Notes under the pieces: model-generated
The model's database searches: none
The model's input: only the letters and a program-made list of their open reading frames with translations
What the model was told of the DNA's origin: nothing
Program-made: the position numbers and the translations under genes
Source: Streptomyces ipomoeae 91-03
Lineage (GTDB): Bacteria > Actinomycetota > Actinomycetes > Streptomycetales > Streptomycetaceae
Reading direction: 5' to 3'
DNA: 59,217 bases
Assembly (NCBI RefSeq): GCF_000317595.1
Contig: NZ_AEJC01000300.1
Coordinates: 1 to 59,217, forward strand
In this document: positions 1 to 9,485 of the stretch, piece by piece
Position numbering within the stretch: the first letter of the stretch is position 1
Layout of the letters: every line of letters starts with the position of its first letter

Positions 1-18
1 GGTCCGGACGCCTGGCCG

Positions 19-441
19 TCAGCCGGCGAGTTCCTTCTTCTCCTCGCCGTGACTGATCTCGATCCTGCGGGACTTCGCCTTCTCGGCCACCGGGATCTTG
101 ACCGTCAGCACCCCGGCTTCGTAACTGGCCTCGATGTGCTCCACGTCCAGGGTCTCGCCGAGGAACAGCTGCCGCCGGAAGACACCGTACGGCCGCTCGG
201 CCACGACCAACTCCGACTGCGACACCTGCGGCGCGGGGCGCTCGGCGCGCACGGTCAGCACGTTCTGCTCGACGCTCAGATCGATGCTGTCCGGGTCGAT
301 GCCGGGCAGGTCCAGGTGGACCCAGAACGCACCCTCGCGTTCGTAGGCGTCCATCGGCATGGTGACCGGCCGGGCCACGGTACCCAGGAGCTGCTCGGCC
401 AGGCGGTCCAGTTCACGGAAGGGATCGGTGCGCAGCAGCAT
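19..441 (-). CDS. Small heat-shock protein, Hsp20/alpha-crystallin family
   Basis: An ATP-independent cytoplasmic holdase of 140 aa, usual length for the family. The alpha-crystallin domain covers about residues 30-130: the start of the fold is at DAYEREGAFWVHLDLPGI, and the C-terminal strand GVLTVKIP is at 110-117. I chose the ATG at 441 because AGGAG lies about 10 nt upstream. A longer frame opens at 534, but that start would fall inside a good promoter (514-542), so it is unlikely. The gene is divergent from the J-protein gene at 629. It is a paralogue of the Hsp20 at 8876-9370, with low similarity outside the core. Family assignment is secure; clients are unknown. Confidence 0.93.
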   Translation of the reverse strand: MLLRTDPFRELDRLAEQLLGTVARPVTMPMDAYEREGAFWVHLDLPGIDPDSIDLSVEQNVLTVRAERPAPQVSQSELVVAERPYGVFRRQLFLGETLDVEHIEASYEAGVLTVKIPVAEKAKSRRIEISHGEEKKELAG

Positions 442-513
442 CACCGTCACACTCCTCTCGGACAGTGACAGGGCCGTCCTTGACGGCCGCCTCCACGAAC
501 CGTTCTCAATGCT

Positions 514-542
514 CATATAGCTCAAATCAGTCATATTGACAA
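514..542 (-). promoter_or_regulatory. Predicted sigma70-type promoter of the hsp20 gene
   Basis: On the minus strand TTGTCA (542-537) and TATATG (519-514) are separated by exactly 17 nt. This gives a leader of about 65 nt to the ATG at 441. The AT-rich stretch stands out in very GC-rich DNA. The -35 overlaps that of the opposing promoter within the palindrome-like ATTGACAAT. Confidence 0.6.
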
Positions 543-563
543 TGGGTGGGTGAGGGATATATG
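536..563 (+). promoter_or_regulatory. Predicted sigma70-type promoter of the J-protein/LMF genes
   Basis: TTGACA (536-541) and TATATG (558-563) are separated by 16 nt and lie about 65 nt before the ATG at 629. The -35 hexamer overlaps the opposing -35 by five bases, so the two promoters are back to back and probably share a regulator or compete for polymerase. Confidence 0.55.
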
Positions 564-628
564 CCCTTCTCGTAGGAGCCTCTTCGGGTGTGCGTAGGCA
601 GGTCGAGTGGCCGGTGGAGGTGGGGACG

Positions 629-1108
629 ATGCCCGGACAGCGACCGCAGCGTGACCACTACACGGTCCTCGGCGTCCCCCGTTCGGCTTCCGCCCGGCAG
701 ATCACCTCCGCATACCGCAGGCTGGTGCGCTCGCTGCACCCGGACGCCCGGCCGGAGGATCCGGCGGCGGAGGAGGATCTCGCCGACGTCCTCGCCGCCT
801 ACGACACGCTGCGGGACCCGGGACGCCGTGCGGCATACGACGCCGGGCGGCGCGGTCCGACGCCAAGGGCGACTGCCGGTCGGCCGGTACCCGTCCGTGT
901 CACCCGGACCGCCACCGCAGGGCCGGCGTCCCGGAGTCGGGGGCGGCGCGAGGCGTACGGTCCGCTGGATGCCCCGGAGGGACTGCTCTTCTCCGCGTCG
1001 CTGCGCGTCGGCCCCCGGTTCACGGCCCCCCTGGGGTGGGATGACCAGGGCCTCGTCATGCGGGTGATGCGGCAGTGGCTGCGGCAGACGGGTACGTGGC
1101 TGCGGTAG
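629..1108 (+). CDS. Short J-domain protein (DnaJ-like co-chaperone)
   Basis: This 159-aa protein starts with a J-domain. DHYTVLGVPRSAS opens helix I, the catalytic HPD tripeptide is at residues 37-39, and a helix with AAYDTLRDPGRRAAYD follows. It would stimulate the ATPase of an Hsp70, presumably the DnaK encoded 1.7 kb downstream. It lacks the Gly/Phe linker, zinc-finger and C-terminal domains of full DnaJ. The rest is basic, low-complexity sequence plus a short C-terminal segment. The ATG at 629 is preceded by GGAGGTGGGG; an upstream in-frame GTG at 590 has no such site. The J-domain is clear; the client or location is unknown. Confidence 0.85.
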   Translation: MPGQRPQRDHYTVLGVPRSASARQITSAYRRLVRSLHPDARPEDPAAEEDLADVLAAYDTLRDPGRRAAYDAGRRGPTPRATAGRPVPVRVTRTATAGPASRSRGRREAYGPLDAPEGLLFSASLRVGPRFTAPLGWDDQGLVMRVMRQWLRQTGTWLR

Positions 1109-1115
1109 TGCGTGG

Positions 1116-1161
1116 CCCACTGCCCACTGCCCACTGCGCCGACTGCCCACTGCGCCCACTG
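1116..1161 (+). repeat. Short repeat cluster, five copies of CCCACTG
   Basis: Exact CCCACTG heptamers start at 1116, 1123, 1130, 1146 and 1155, with one degenerate unit between the third and fourth. They lie in the 180-bp gap between the J-protein and the membrane protein gene. I see no hairpin or coding role; replication slippage is the likely origin. Confidence 0.8.
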
Positions 1162-1288
1162 CCCGCTTGTCCTCACGGCACGTTGACCGGTTACGCCGCT
1201 CCGTACGTAAACTTGAGCCAAACAGCAGCAACCTTCTTCCGGTGGTCTGCTTCGGGTGGGACGTGGCGATTCCCTCGAGGAGGGCGTC

Positions 1289-2740
1289 GTGGAGTGGTTC
1301 ACGGATGCCGATTACTGGCTGGGCAGGCTTCTGTTCCAGCGGGGCCTGGCCGTCGTCTACCTCGTCGCGTTCCTGAGCGTGGTCGGCCAGTTCCGCGGGC
1401 TGATCGGCGAGCACGGTCTGCTTCCGGCGCCGCGGTACCTGGCATCGGTCCGCTTCCGGCAGGCGCCGAGCATCTTCCACCTCCACTACTCGGACCGTTT
1501 CTTCGCCGCCGTGATCGGGACGGGGGCGGCATTGGCCGCGGCCCTGGCGGCGGGAGCGGGTGACCTGGTACCGCTCTGGGCGTCGATGCTGATGTGGGCG
1601 GTGCTGTGGGTGCTGTACCTCTCGGTCGTCAACGTCGGTCAGACCTGGTTCGCGTTCATGTGGGAGTACCTGCTGCTGGAGGCCGGCTTTCTCGCGATCT
1701 TCCTCGGCAATGACGACACGGCGCCGCCGGTACTGATGCTGTGGCTGCTGCGCTGGCTGCTGTTCCGGCTGGAGTTCGGGGCCGGGCTGATCAAGCTGCG
1801 CGGCGACCCGTGCTGGCGCGACCTGACCTGCCTCTACTACCACCATGAGACCCAGCCGCTGCCGGGCCCGCTCAGCTGGTTCTTCCATCACCTGCCCCGG
1901 CCGGCGCACCGGGTGGAGGTCGCGGCCAACCACTTCGCCCAACTCGTCGTGCCGTTCGCGCTGTTCGCCCCGCAGCCGGTGGCGAGCGCGGCTGCCGGGT
2001 TCGTGATCGTCACCCAGCTGTGGCTCATCGCGTCCGGGAACTTCGCGTGGCTGAACTGGCTGACGATCGTGCTCGCGCTGTCCGTCGTCGGCGGGTCGGC
2101 CACCACCGATGCGCTGAACCTTCCCGCACCGCCTCGGTTCGCGGACGCGCCGGCGTGGTACGAGGGGGCGGTACTGGCGGTCACGGTGCTGGTGGCGGTA
2201 CTGAGCTACCGGCCGGCCCGGAACCTGCTCTCCCGCCACCAGCTGATGAACGCCTCCTTCATCCCCCTGCACCTGGTCAACACCTACGGCGCCTTCGGCA
2301 GCGTCGGCCGACACCGCTACGAGCTGGTCGTCGAGGGCACCGACGAGCGGGAGATCACCGATGCCACGATGTGGAAGGAGTACGGTTTCCAGGGCAAGCC
2401 GGGGGACGTCCGGCGCCTGCCCCGGCAGGTGGCCCCGTACCACCTGCGTCTGGACTGGCTCATGTGGTTCGCGGCCCTCTCGCCCGCGTACGCCGCGCCC
2501 TGGCTGCCGGCCTTCCTCGCCGCCCTCCTCGACGGCAATCCCGCCGTCCTGAGGCTGCTGCGCGGCAACCCGTTCCCCCACGCACCGCCCACCGTTGTCC
2601 GGGTCCGCCTCTACCGCTACCGGTTCACCTCCTGGCGCCGACTGCGTTCGACGGGCGTCTGGTGGGACCGCACGCTGATGGGTGACTACGTTCCACCCGT
2701 GACAAATGCGCAGAAGGAGGTGGAAACCGGCATTTCTTGA
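1289..2740 (+). CDS. Lipase maturation factor family membrane protein
   Basis: A 483-aa polytopic membrane protein resembling the lipase maturation factor (LMF1) family. Clear traits are the N-terminal DYWLGRLLFQRGLAVVYLVAF, several hydrophobic segments in the first 330 residues, LEFGAGLIKLRGDPCWRDLTCL with YYHHETQPLPGP, and a soluble C-terminus with W(K)EYGFQGKPGD and a final RLRST-WW. In vertebrates LMF1 helps fold lipases in the ER; the bacterial role is not established. I chose GTG 1289 because GAGGAGGG ends 4 nt upstream; an ATG at 1256 is in frame. Its place between a J-protein and dnaK hints at a role in envelope protein quality control, which is inference. The stop codon overlaps a possible -35 of dnaK. 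Confidence 0.8.
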   Translation: MEWFTDADYWLGRLLFQRGLAVVYLVAFLSVVGQFRGLIGEHGLLPAPRYLASVRFRQAPSIFHLHYSDRFFAAVIGTGAALAAALAAGAGDLVPLWASMLMWAVLWVLYLSVVNVGQTWFAFMWEYLLLEAGFLAIFLGNDDTAPPVLMLWLLRWLLFRLEFGAGLIKLRGDPCWRDLTCLYYHHETQPLPGPLSWFFHHLPRPAHRVEVAANHFAQLVVPFALFAPQPVASAAAGFVIVTQLWLIASGNFAWLNWLTIVLALSVVGGSATTDALNLPAPPRFADAPAWYEGAVLAVTVLVAVLSYRPARNLLSRHQLMNASFIPLHLVNTYGAFGSVGRHRYELVVEGTDEREITDATMWKEYGFQGKPGDVRRLPRQVAPYHLRLDWLMWFAALSPAYAAPWLPAFLAALLDGNPAVLRLLRGNPFPHAPPTVVRVRLYRYRFTSWRRLRSTGVWWDRTLMGDYVPPVTNAQKEVETGIS

Positions 2741-2765
2741 CAACTCGCGGCGTGAACTTTATCCA
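2737..2765 (+). promoter_or_regulatory. Possible promoter in front of dnaK
   Basis: TTGACA at 2737-2742 overlaps the stop codon of the upstream gene and is followed after 17 nt by TATCCA, a weak -10. The -35 is perfect, the -10 only fair. No HAIR (HspR) or CIRCE element is recognisable here, so classical HspR/HrcA control is not supported. Confidence 0.35.
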
Positions 2766-2809
2766 GACTCTTAGCAGGGACGCAGAGGGAGCAGAGGGAG
2801 GAGAGGACC

Positions 2810-4689
<1,880 letters not shown>

Positions 4690-4693
<4 letters not shown>

Positions 4694-5274
4694 CCGGCCC
4701 GAGCGACACCCGCCGTTCCGGCGAACATCGGCTGTCGATCGTCCGGGATGACCGGCGGCGGGATCCGGGAACCAGCCTGGAGCCCCGCCGCCGTGGCGAC
4801 GTCGAGCCCGCCCGGCAGGCGGACGTGGCCGCCGGTGAGGCCGACGTCCTGCGGTCGAAGCTGCGTGAGCGCACGGCGGAGCTGCAGCGTGTGCAGTCCG
4901 AGTACGACAACTACCGCAGGCGGGTCCACCGCGACCGCCGCACGGTCGGCGGGATAGCCGTGGCCAACGTGCTCGCCGGCCTCCTTCCCGTCCTCGATGC
5001 CATAGACCAGGCACACAAGCAGGGAGAGGTCACCGGCGGCTTCCAGCGCGTCACCGACGTACTGGAGACCGAGCTCGCGGCCCTGGGATTGAGGTCGTTC
5101 GGCACGGCGGGCGACGCCTTCGACCCCACCGTGCACGAGGCCGTCTCCTGCACCCCCTCCGACCAGGTCGAACAGCCCACCTGCACCGCGATCCTGCGCC
5201 CCGGCTACCGGGTCGGCGACCAGCTCCTGCGGCCCGCTCAGGCAGAGGTCGCCGTACCAACGGCCAGGCGGTGA
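4690..5274 (+). CDS. grpE: Nucleotide exchange factor GrpE
   Basis: A 194-aa GrpE that releases ADP from DnaK. The N-terminal third is charged and variable. A long helix, [25 protein letters not shown], forms the dimer coiled coil. The beta domain carries the family signature [16 protein letters not shown] and ends [20 protein letters not shown]. The ATG at 4690 overlaps the dnaK stop (ATGA), which fixes the start. Synteny with dnaK strongly suggests they work as a pair. Confidence 0.95.
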
Positions 5275-5468
5275 GGGGGTCGGCTGGGCCAGGACACAAA
5301 GTCCGCGAACAGGCGGTTGCGTCGCCGGGGCCGGTTCACGGCCGCCGCGACGGGGAACCCGCCGGACGTGGGGAGCTCGCCCGACGTCATGAATGCTGCG
5401 GCCGGAGCAGGAAACTTCCCGGCCGCGCGTGGGCCGTCGCAGTCGGCCAAGCCCCTGGTGGTGTCGTC

Positions 5469-6614
5469 ATGAAGCTGTCGTTTCTGCAACCTCTGACCGA
5501 TGAGCCCGGTCCCTGGGCCAGCGTCTGTCTCGACACCTCCCGGGACGTCGACGATCCCGACAAGGCCATCGGCCTGCGCTGGCGACACCAGCGGGAGACC
5601 CTACGGGCCCAGGGCGCCGATCCTGCCACCGTCTCCGCCCTGGAGGACGTGGCCGGAGCGGACCGCGATCTGCCCGGTCGGCATGGACAGGCCCTCTTCG
5701 CCACGCACGGACATGTGGCCCTGGCGGAAGAACTGCCCGACCCGCCCGTACGGGACACGGCCAGGTTCGGCCGCCTGCCCGACGCCATGGTCCTCGCCCG
5801 GCAACACGCACCTGACATCCCGTACGTCTCCGTGGCCCTCACCCGCGACGACCCGCTCCTGACCGCCGGTGAGGAGAATGGACAGAGCCCGACAGACCAG
5901 GTCCTGATCGCCTACGAGGCCGGCCGGTGGCCGATGAGCAGGGTGGCCCCGGGACGCCGTACCACTCACCTGGTGCAGGTGGGGGAGTGGCAGCACGCCG
6001 CCCGCCGCTTCGCCCAGGAACTGGCGGATCTGGCCGACCGGCACCGCGCCGAGGCTGTAGTACTGCGCCGGGACGCCGGTGAGCCGTGGCTGTCGGGCGT
6101 CCTGGTCAACCGCCTGCCCATGCACCTCCAGAACAGCCTGACGGTCGTCGAGGACGACCAGGGCACCGACGTCGGCGGAAGCCAAGGTCGGGCCCTGATC
6201 GAAGAGCGCGTGGCCGGCGTCCTGGACGGGCTGCTGAGCAAGGCGGACGAGCGCCACCTGGATGTCTTCCTCGCCCAGCGCGCTCGGCATCGCGCGAAGT
6301 CGCAGGGGGCGAGGGCTGTCGTCACCGCCCTGCAGCGCCGCCAGGCCCAGGCCGTCCTGCTCAGCCCGCCCACCCGGCTCCCCGAACGGCTCTGGACGGG
6401 CACCCAGCCGAGCGAGATCGCCTTCTCGGCGCAGGAACTGGTGGCATTCGGGGCGAGCACCGTGCTGGAGGAGCCCGCCGACACGGCACTGCTGCACGCC
6501 ACCCTGCGTACGGGAGCCGACCTGGTCGTACTGCCGCCCGATGAAACGCCTCTGGCCGATGGGGTGGGCGTGGTGCTGCGCTACCACGACGTCGAGGACC
6601 TGGCCGCCCTCTGA
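5469..6614 (+). CDS. Rv2629-like protein (baeRF family, aeRF1/Vms1-related, putative ribosome hibernation factor)
   Basis: This 381-aa protein matches the Rv2629 family by eye: the N-terminal VCLDTSRDVDDPDKAIGLRWR, ATHGHVALAEELPDPP, DVFLAQRARH and a C-terminal release-factor-like domain ending with GVVLRYHDVEDLAAL. Rv2629 belongs to bacterial homologues of archaeo-eukaryotic release factor 1. Rv2629 is in the M. tuberculosis DosR regulon, and relatives of the hibernation factor Balon include it (established knowledge, from memory). The expected role is binding the ribosomal A site during stress. Start ATG 5469 has only a modest GGTGG upstream; a longer frame runs from 5271 but lacks similarity. 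The neighbourhood of dnaK, grpE and two hsp20 genes fits a stress role. Confidence 0.8.
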   Translation: MKLSFLQPLTDEPGPWASVCLDTSRDVDDPDKAIGLRWRHQRETLRAQGADPATVSALEDVAGADRDLPGRHGQALFATHGHVALAEELPDPPVRDTARFGRLPDAMVLARQHAPDIPYVSVALTRDDPLLTAGEENGQSPTDQVLIAYEAGRWPMSRVAPGRRTTHLVQVGEWQHAARRFAQELADLADRHRAEAVVLRRDAGEPWLSGVLVNRLPMHLQNSLTVVEDDQGTDVGGSQGRALIEERVAGVLDGLLSKADERHLDVFLAQRARHRAKSQGARAVVTALQRRQAQAVLLSPPTRLPERLWTGTQPSEIAFSAQELVAFGASTVLEEPADTALLHATLRTGADLVVLPPDETPLADGVGVVLRYHDVEDLAAL

Positions 6615-6650
6615 GTACGGCCGTGCCGCGTGGGCCGCGACGGCGTCGAC

Positions 6651-7109
6651 TCACCCTGTCGCATGCTGCCGCAGCAGTGCGGTGGACCCGTACGGGTCGT
6701 GAACGGCCAACGCCAAGCGGGCGTACGGGCTGCGCCAGTGCCGCAGATCGACCACCAGGGCGGGCTCGCCTTCGAGCAGCGCGACGAAGTCCCGGCCCTT
6801 CGGGTGGATCAGTTCCCCGGCACACCACCGTCCCGGGCGGCAGCGATAGTGCCGGCCCGGCGTGCCCCGCAGGGCCCGCCACCAGGACGGTTCGACACGC
6901 ACGTCCGTCACCCGGTCCACCGGCACGCGCAGTGTCCGTCTCCCAGCGGCAAGCGCCAGCCCCCAGGACAGGCGGGCCACCAGCTGATCGCCCTCCACCT
7001 GTACCCGCACCACCAACGCCGCCCCATCTCCCGGATTGAGTCTCCCGCTCTCAACGTCTCTCGCATCGGCTGGTCGGCGGGCTGCCACCCGCGTCGTCGC
7101 GATGACCAC
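6651..7109 (-). CDS. Conserved hypothetical protein, possible PH-like fold
   Basis: I do not recognise a named family. The 152-aa product has a short basic N-terminus, then alternating short strands (ALVVRVQVEGDQLVARLSW, TLRVPVDRVTDVRVEPSWW, GRDFVALLEGEPALVVDL) and one C-terminal helix. This pattern recalls small bacterial pleckstrin-homology-like proteins. There is no signal peptide or membrane segment. The start taken is GTG 7109, with GGGAGG about 10 nt upstream. It is convergent with the Rv2629-like gene, 36 bp away. Confidence 0.55.
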   Translation of the reverse strand: MVIATTRVAARRPADARDVESGRLNPGDGAALVVRVQVEGDQLVARLSWGLALAAGRRTLRVPVDRVTDVRVEPSWWRALRGTPGRHYRCRPGRWCAGELIHPKGRDFVALLEGEPALVVDLRHWRSPYARLALAVHDPYGSTALLRQHATG

Positions 7110-7687
7110 AGATGTCCGGCCTCCCGGCGGCCACCGAGGCGAAGATCAGGCCGTAGAGCGCCATGACGGTGGCGTCACCGATGACAACACCGGGTGTGTC
7201 GTCCGGTTCGGCGGACGCGCGGGCCCTAGGGACGGACCTCGCGCTCTCGGTGACACGAGAGGGCCGGTCGGCCCAGGACGACGGGGGCGCCTCCACAGAT
7301 ACCTTTCCTCCGTATGGTCGTGGCCGGGCGGTGCCGATCACCGAACACCGCCCATGCCGCTTGATGCCTCGCCCCAGGGAAACGGGCGTCGACGACCGTG
7401 CCACGCCGAGGATGCCCATGTGCCTCGTGCGCGCCGTACGGCGGCCTGGGCTTCCCCCGAACAGACCAATGCGCCCCTCGGGCGGACCGACGCGGCCAGT
7501 GCCCGCCCGCGTCGCGGCGGCTTACGCCGGCCGGGCGACCCCGGGCATGTCCGATTCGGTCCGTCGGGCGATCTTGTCGCGGGTCCCGCAGGATGGTGCC
7601 GGGTTGCCCGGCTGTGGGTGCGCTACTCAGGGCAGCCGCTTTCGTATGCGGCGAACTGTCGCCCCACCTTTCCTCAGGGAGCACCAC
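7110..7687. other. 578-bp gap without a supported gene
   Basis: Several open frames cross this stretch on both strands, but none has a good ribosome site plus a recognisable or compositionally sensible protein. It must contain the promoters for the flanking divergent genes (7109 minus and 7688 plus). I could not identify a convincing -35/-10 pair. Confidence 0.5.
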
Positions 7688-8740
7688 ATGGCAGTGATGA
7701 CGGAAGAACTCGTACCGGCGCTGGAGGACGCGCGCCAGGCGCACGCCGCGGTCCTCGACCGGTTCCGGGCGGATGCGACGGTCATGCCGCCGGGCCCGCA
7801 CCGGCAGCTGCTCGAACGCCAGGCCGCCGAAGTCAAGATCAGCCTCCAGCGCATCGAACGACAGGAGCGCGCTCTGCAACCCCGGGGCGTGCTGGGGACC
7901 GTGGTCAGTGTGACGCGGTCCGTCTCGTCGGGCGCGGTACGCGCGGCGATGCTGCCGCTGACCATCGGATCGGTGGTCGTCAGAGGCATGATGCCCGGCG
8001 GAGGCCCGGCCGCTCCCCGCCGGCTGCTGAGGAACGCGGAGGACGAGTACGCGGCTGCGGCCCGGGCGCTGGCGGCGTGCCGGGCCGGAGAGGTCCTCGC
8101 CGAGCAGATGGACGACCAGCCCACCGCCGACCTGCTCGGCTCGCTGCGCCGCCAGGACGAGGAACTGCTGCGGGAACTGGAGAGGAGCCTTGCCGAACAG
8201 GCCCGCGCCGTGGCGGCGGCCGGCAACGGTTTCGGCCCGCGCGAAGGCGGGAACGGCGGTCTGTCAGCGGCTCAGACGGTGCGGATCGTTTTCGACCGGG
8301 CGCGTGAGTTCGCCGAGCGCGGCGTCCGGCGGGCCCGGGGCGCGGCCGAGGGCGCCGAGCGGGAGATGCCCGAGCCCGGACCCATGGCCGAGGAGGTACT
8401 GGGAGCGGTCAGGCGCGAGGAGGATCTGCCGATTCCCGGTTTCAGTCAGCTCAGCACGGATCAGATCGAGATGGGGCTGCGCACGCTCTCCCAGCTGGAT
8501 CTGACGGTGGTCGAGGGATACGAACGCGCACACGCCCGCCGGAAGAGGGTCCTGGACGCCATCCAGCACCTGCGCGGAGCCGAGCCGTGGACCGGCTACG
8601 ACGCCATGAACACCGCCGAGGTCACCGCGAGCCTGCGGGACGCTCCCTCCCACGTGGCCCGCCAGGTGCTGGAGTACGAACAGCGCCACCGGCAGCGCCC
8701 GGAGGTCATCGCCGCCTCCGAGGCACGTGTGTCGGTCTGA
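7688..8740 (+). CDS. Helical protein with ferritin-like N-terminus and two DUF8129-like repeats
   Basis: A 350-aa, almost all-helical soluble protein of unknown function. Residues 1-60 and 117-176 form long amphipathic helices that resemble a ferritin-like bundle (weak). They are split by a Gly/Pro-rich loop (100-112). The C-terminus holds two tandem repeats, about 248-295 and 300-343, of the form hydrophobic-G-(F/Y)-x3-(S/N)-T followed by Y-E-R-x-H-x-x-R and Y-E-Q-R-H-x-x-R. This resembles the actinobacterial DUF8129 motif. ATG 7688 has AGGGAGC upstream; the frame extends to 7163 without support. A strong hairpin terminator follows the stop. Confidence 0.6.
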   Translation: MAVMTEELVPALEDARQAHAAVLDRFRADATVMPPGPHRQLLERQAAEVKISLQRIERQERALQPRGVLGTVVSVTRSVSSGAVRAAMLPLTIGSVVVRGMMPGGGPAAPRRLLRNAEDEYAAAARALAACRAGEVLAEQMDDQPTADLLGSLRRQDEELLRELERSLAEQARAVAAAGNGFGPREGGNGGLSAAQTVRIVFDRAREFAERGVRRARGAAEGAEREMPEPGPMAEEVLGAVRREEDLPIPGFSQLSTDQIEMGLRTLSQLDLTVVEGYERAHARRKRVLDAIQHLRGAEPWTGYDAMNTAEVTASLRDAPSHVARQVLEYEQRHRQRPEVIAASEARVSV

Positions 8741-8744
8741 CCCA

Positions 8745-8783
8745 GAGCCACCCTGGGCCTGAAGGACTGGCCCAGGGTGGCTC
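8745..8783. terminator. Bidirectional hairpin terminator
   Basis: A perfect 15-bp inverted repeat (8745-8759 with 8769-8783, GAGCCACCCTGGGCC and its complement) has a 9-nt loop. It lies 4 bp after the stop of the upstream gene and between convergent genes, so it can serve both strands. Confidence 0.85.
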
Positions 8784-8875
8784 CCCCAGCGGCGAAGACG
8801 GCCGGACATGAGAAGGCGGCCGGACATGAGGAGAGCGCCCGAGCGCCCCTTTCGGCGCTCCCTCTGCGGGGAGGA

Positions 8876-9370
8876 TCACTCCCCGGCCGTGATCTCGATG
8901 CGGCGCGGCTTGGCGGCTTCGGCCTTGGGGACCTTGACGGTCAGCACGCCGTCGCTCAGGGTGGCGTCGACGCCTTCGGTGCTGATCTCGCCCGGCAGCA
9001 GGGTGCGGTACTCGAACCGGCCGGTCCGGCGCGTGCTGCGGCGCAGGACGCCGGTGCGTTCGCGTTCCTTGTACTCGCCGGTGATGGAGATCTCCCGGTC
9101 GTTCATCTCGACATTGATGTCGTCCCGCTTGACGCCCGGGACGTCGACCTCGATGAAGTAGGCGTCGTCACTCTCCTCGATGTCGGCCGACGGGGACCAG
9201 GCCATGCCTTCCGCCACCGATGCCAAGGGGCCACCGAAGGCGGATTCCATGAGGCTGCCCAGTCGGCCGAAGAGGTCGTTGAACTCGGCGAGCGGATCGG
9301 TGCTCCAGCCGGGGGACCGCCGCTCGGCGAGCCCACCAGAGGCGCCGCGCCGTCGTACAGGCAGTGTCAT
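8876..9370 (-). CDS. Small heat-shock protein, Hsp20 (HSP18-like)
   Basis: A 164-aa cytoplasmic holdase. Residues about 55-160 form the alpha-crystallin domain: MAWSPSADIEESDDAYFIEV, DVPGVKRDDINVEM, LPGEISTEGVDATLSDGVLTVKVPK and the C-terminal RRIEI anchor. It resembles Streptomyces HSP18 more closely than the Hsp20 at the left edge does. GGAGGTGAGCAGGG precedes the ATG at 9370. I looked for the RheA operator of HSP18 and found only one half-site-like heptamer at the start codon, so RheA control is not supported. Confidence 0.95.
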   Translation of the reverse strand: MTLPVRRRGASGGLAERRSPGWSTDPLAEFNDLFGRLGSLMESAFGGPLASVAEGMAWSPSADIEESDDAYFIEVDVPGVKRDDINVEMNDREISITGEYKERERTGVLRRSTRRTGRFEYRTLLPGEISTEGVDATLSDGVLTVKVPKAEAAKPRRIEITAGE

Positions 9371-9485
9371 CCCTGCTCACCTCCGCGGTGAATGCCCTCT
9401 TTGGGTTGCCTTTCTCAGGCTTCCCTCCAGCTGGGCCTGACACCGCCGGGGCGATCCTATTTGGTGTGCATGGCACTTTTTATCC

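Noticed and set aside
527..2743. A 738-codon open frame on the minus strand opposite the J-protein and LMF-like genes
   Set aside because: It is a high-GC shadow: composition is Arg/Gly/Pro/Gln rich without any family motif, and it lies opposite two genes with clear domains and ribosome sites.
5285..5300. DosR-like box GGACACAAAGTCC upstream of the Rv2629-like gene
   Set aside because: The half sites are only four bases and the spacing is one base too long for the GGGACTWWAGTCCC core; chance is likely.
9360..9376. RheA operator at the second hsp20 gene
   Set aside because: Only one TGTCATC half-site occurs, overlapping the start codon; the inverted partner at 5 nt is missing.
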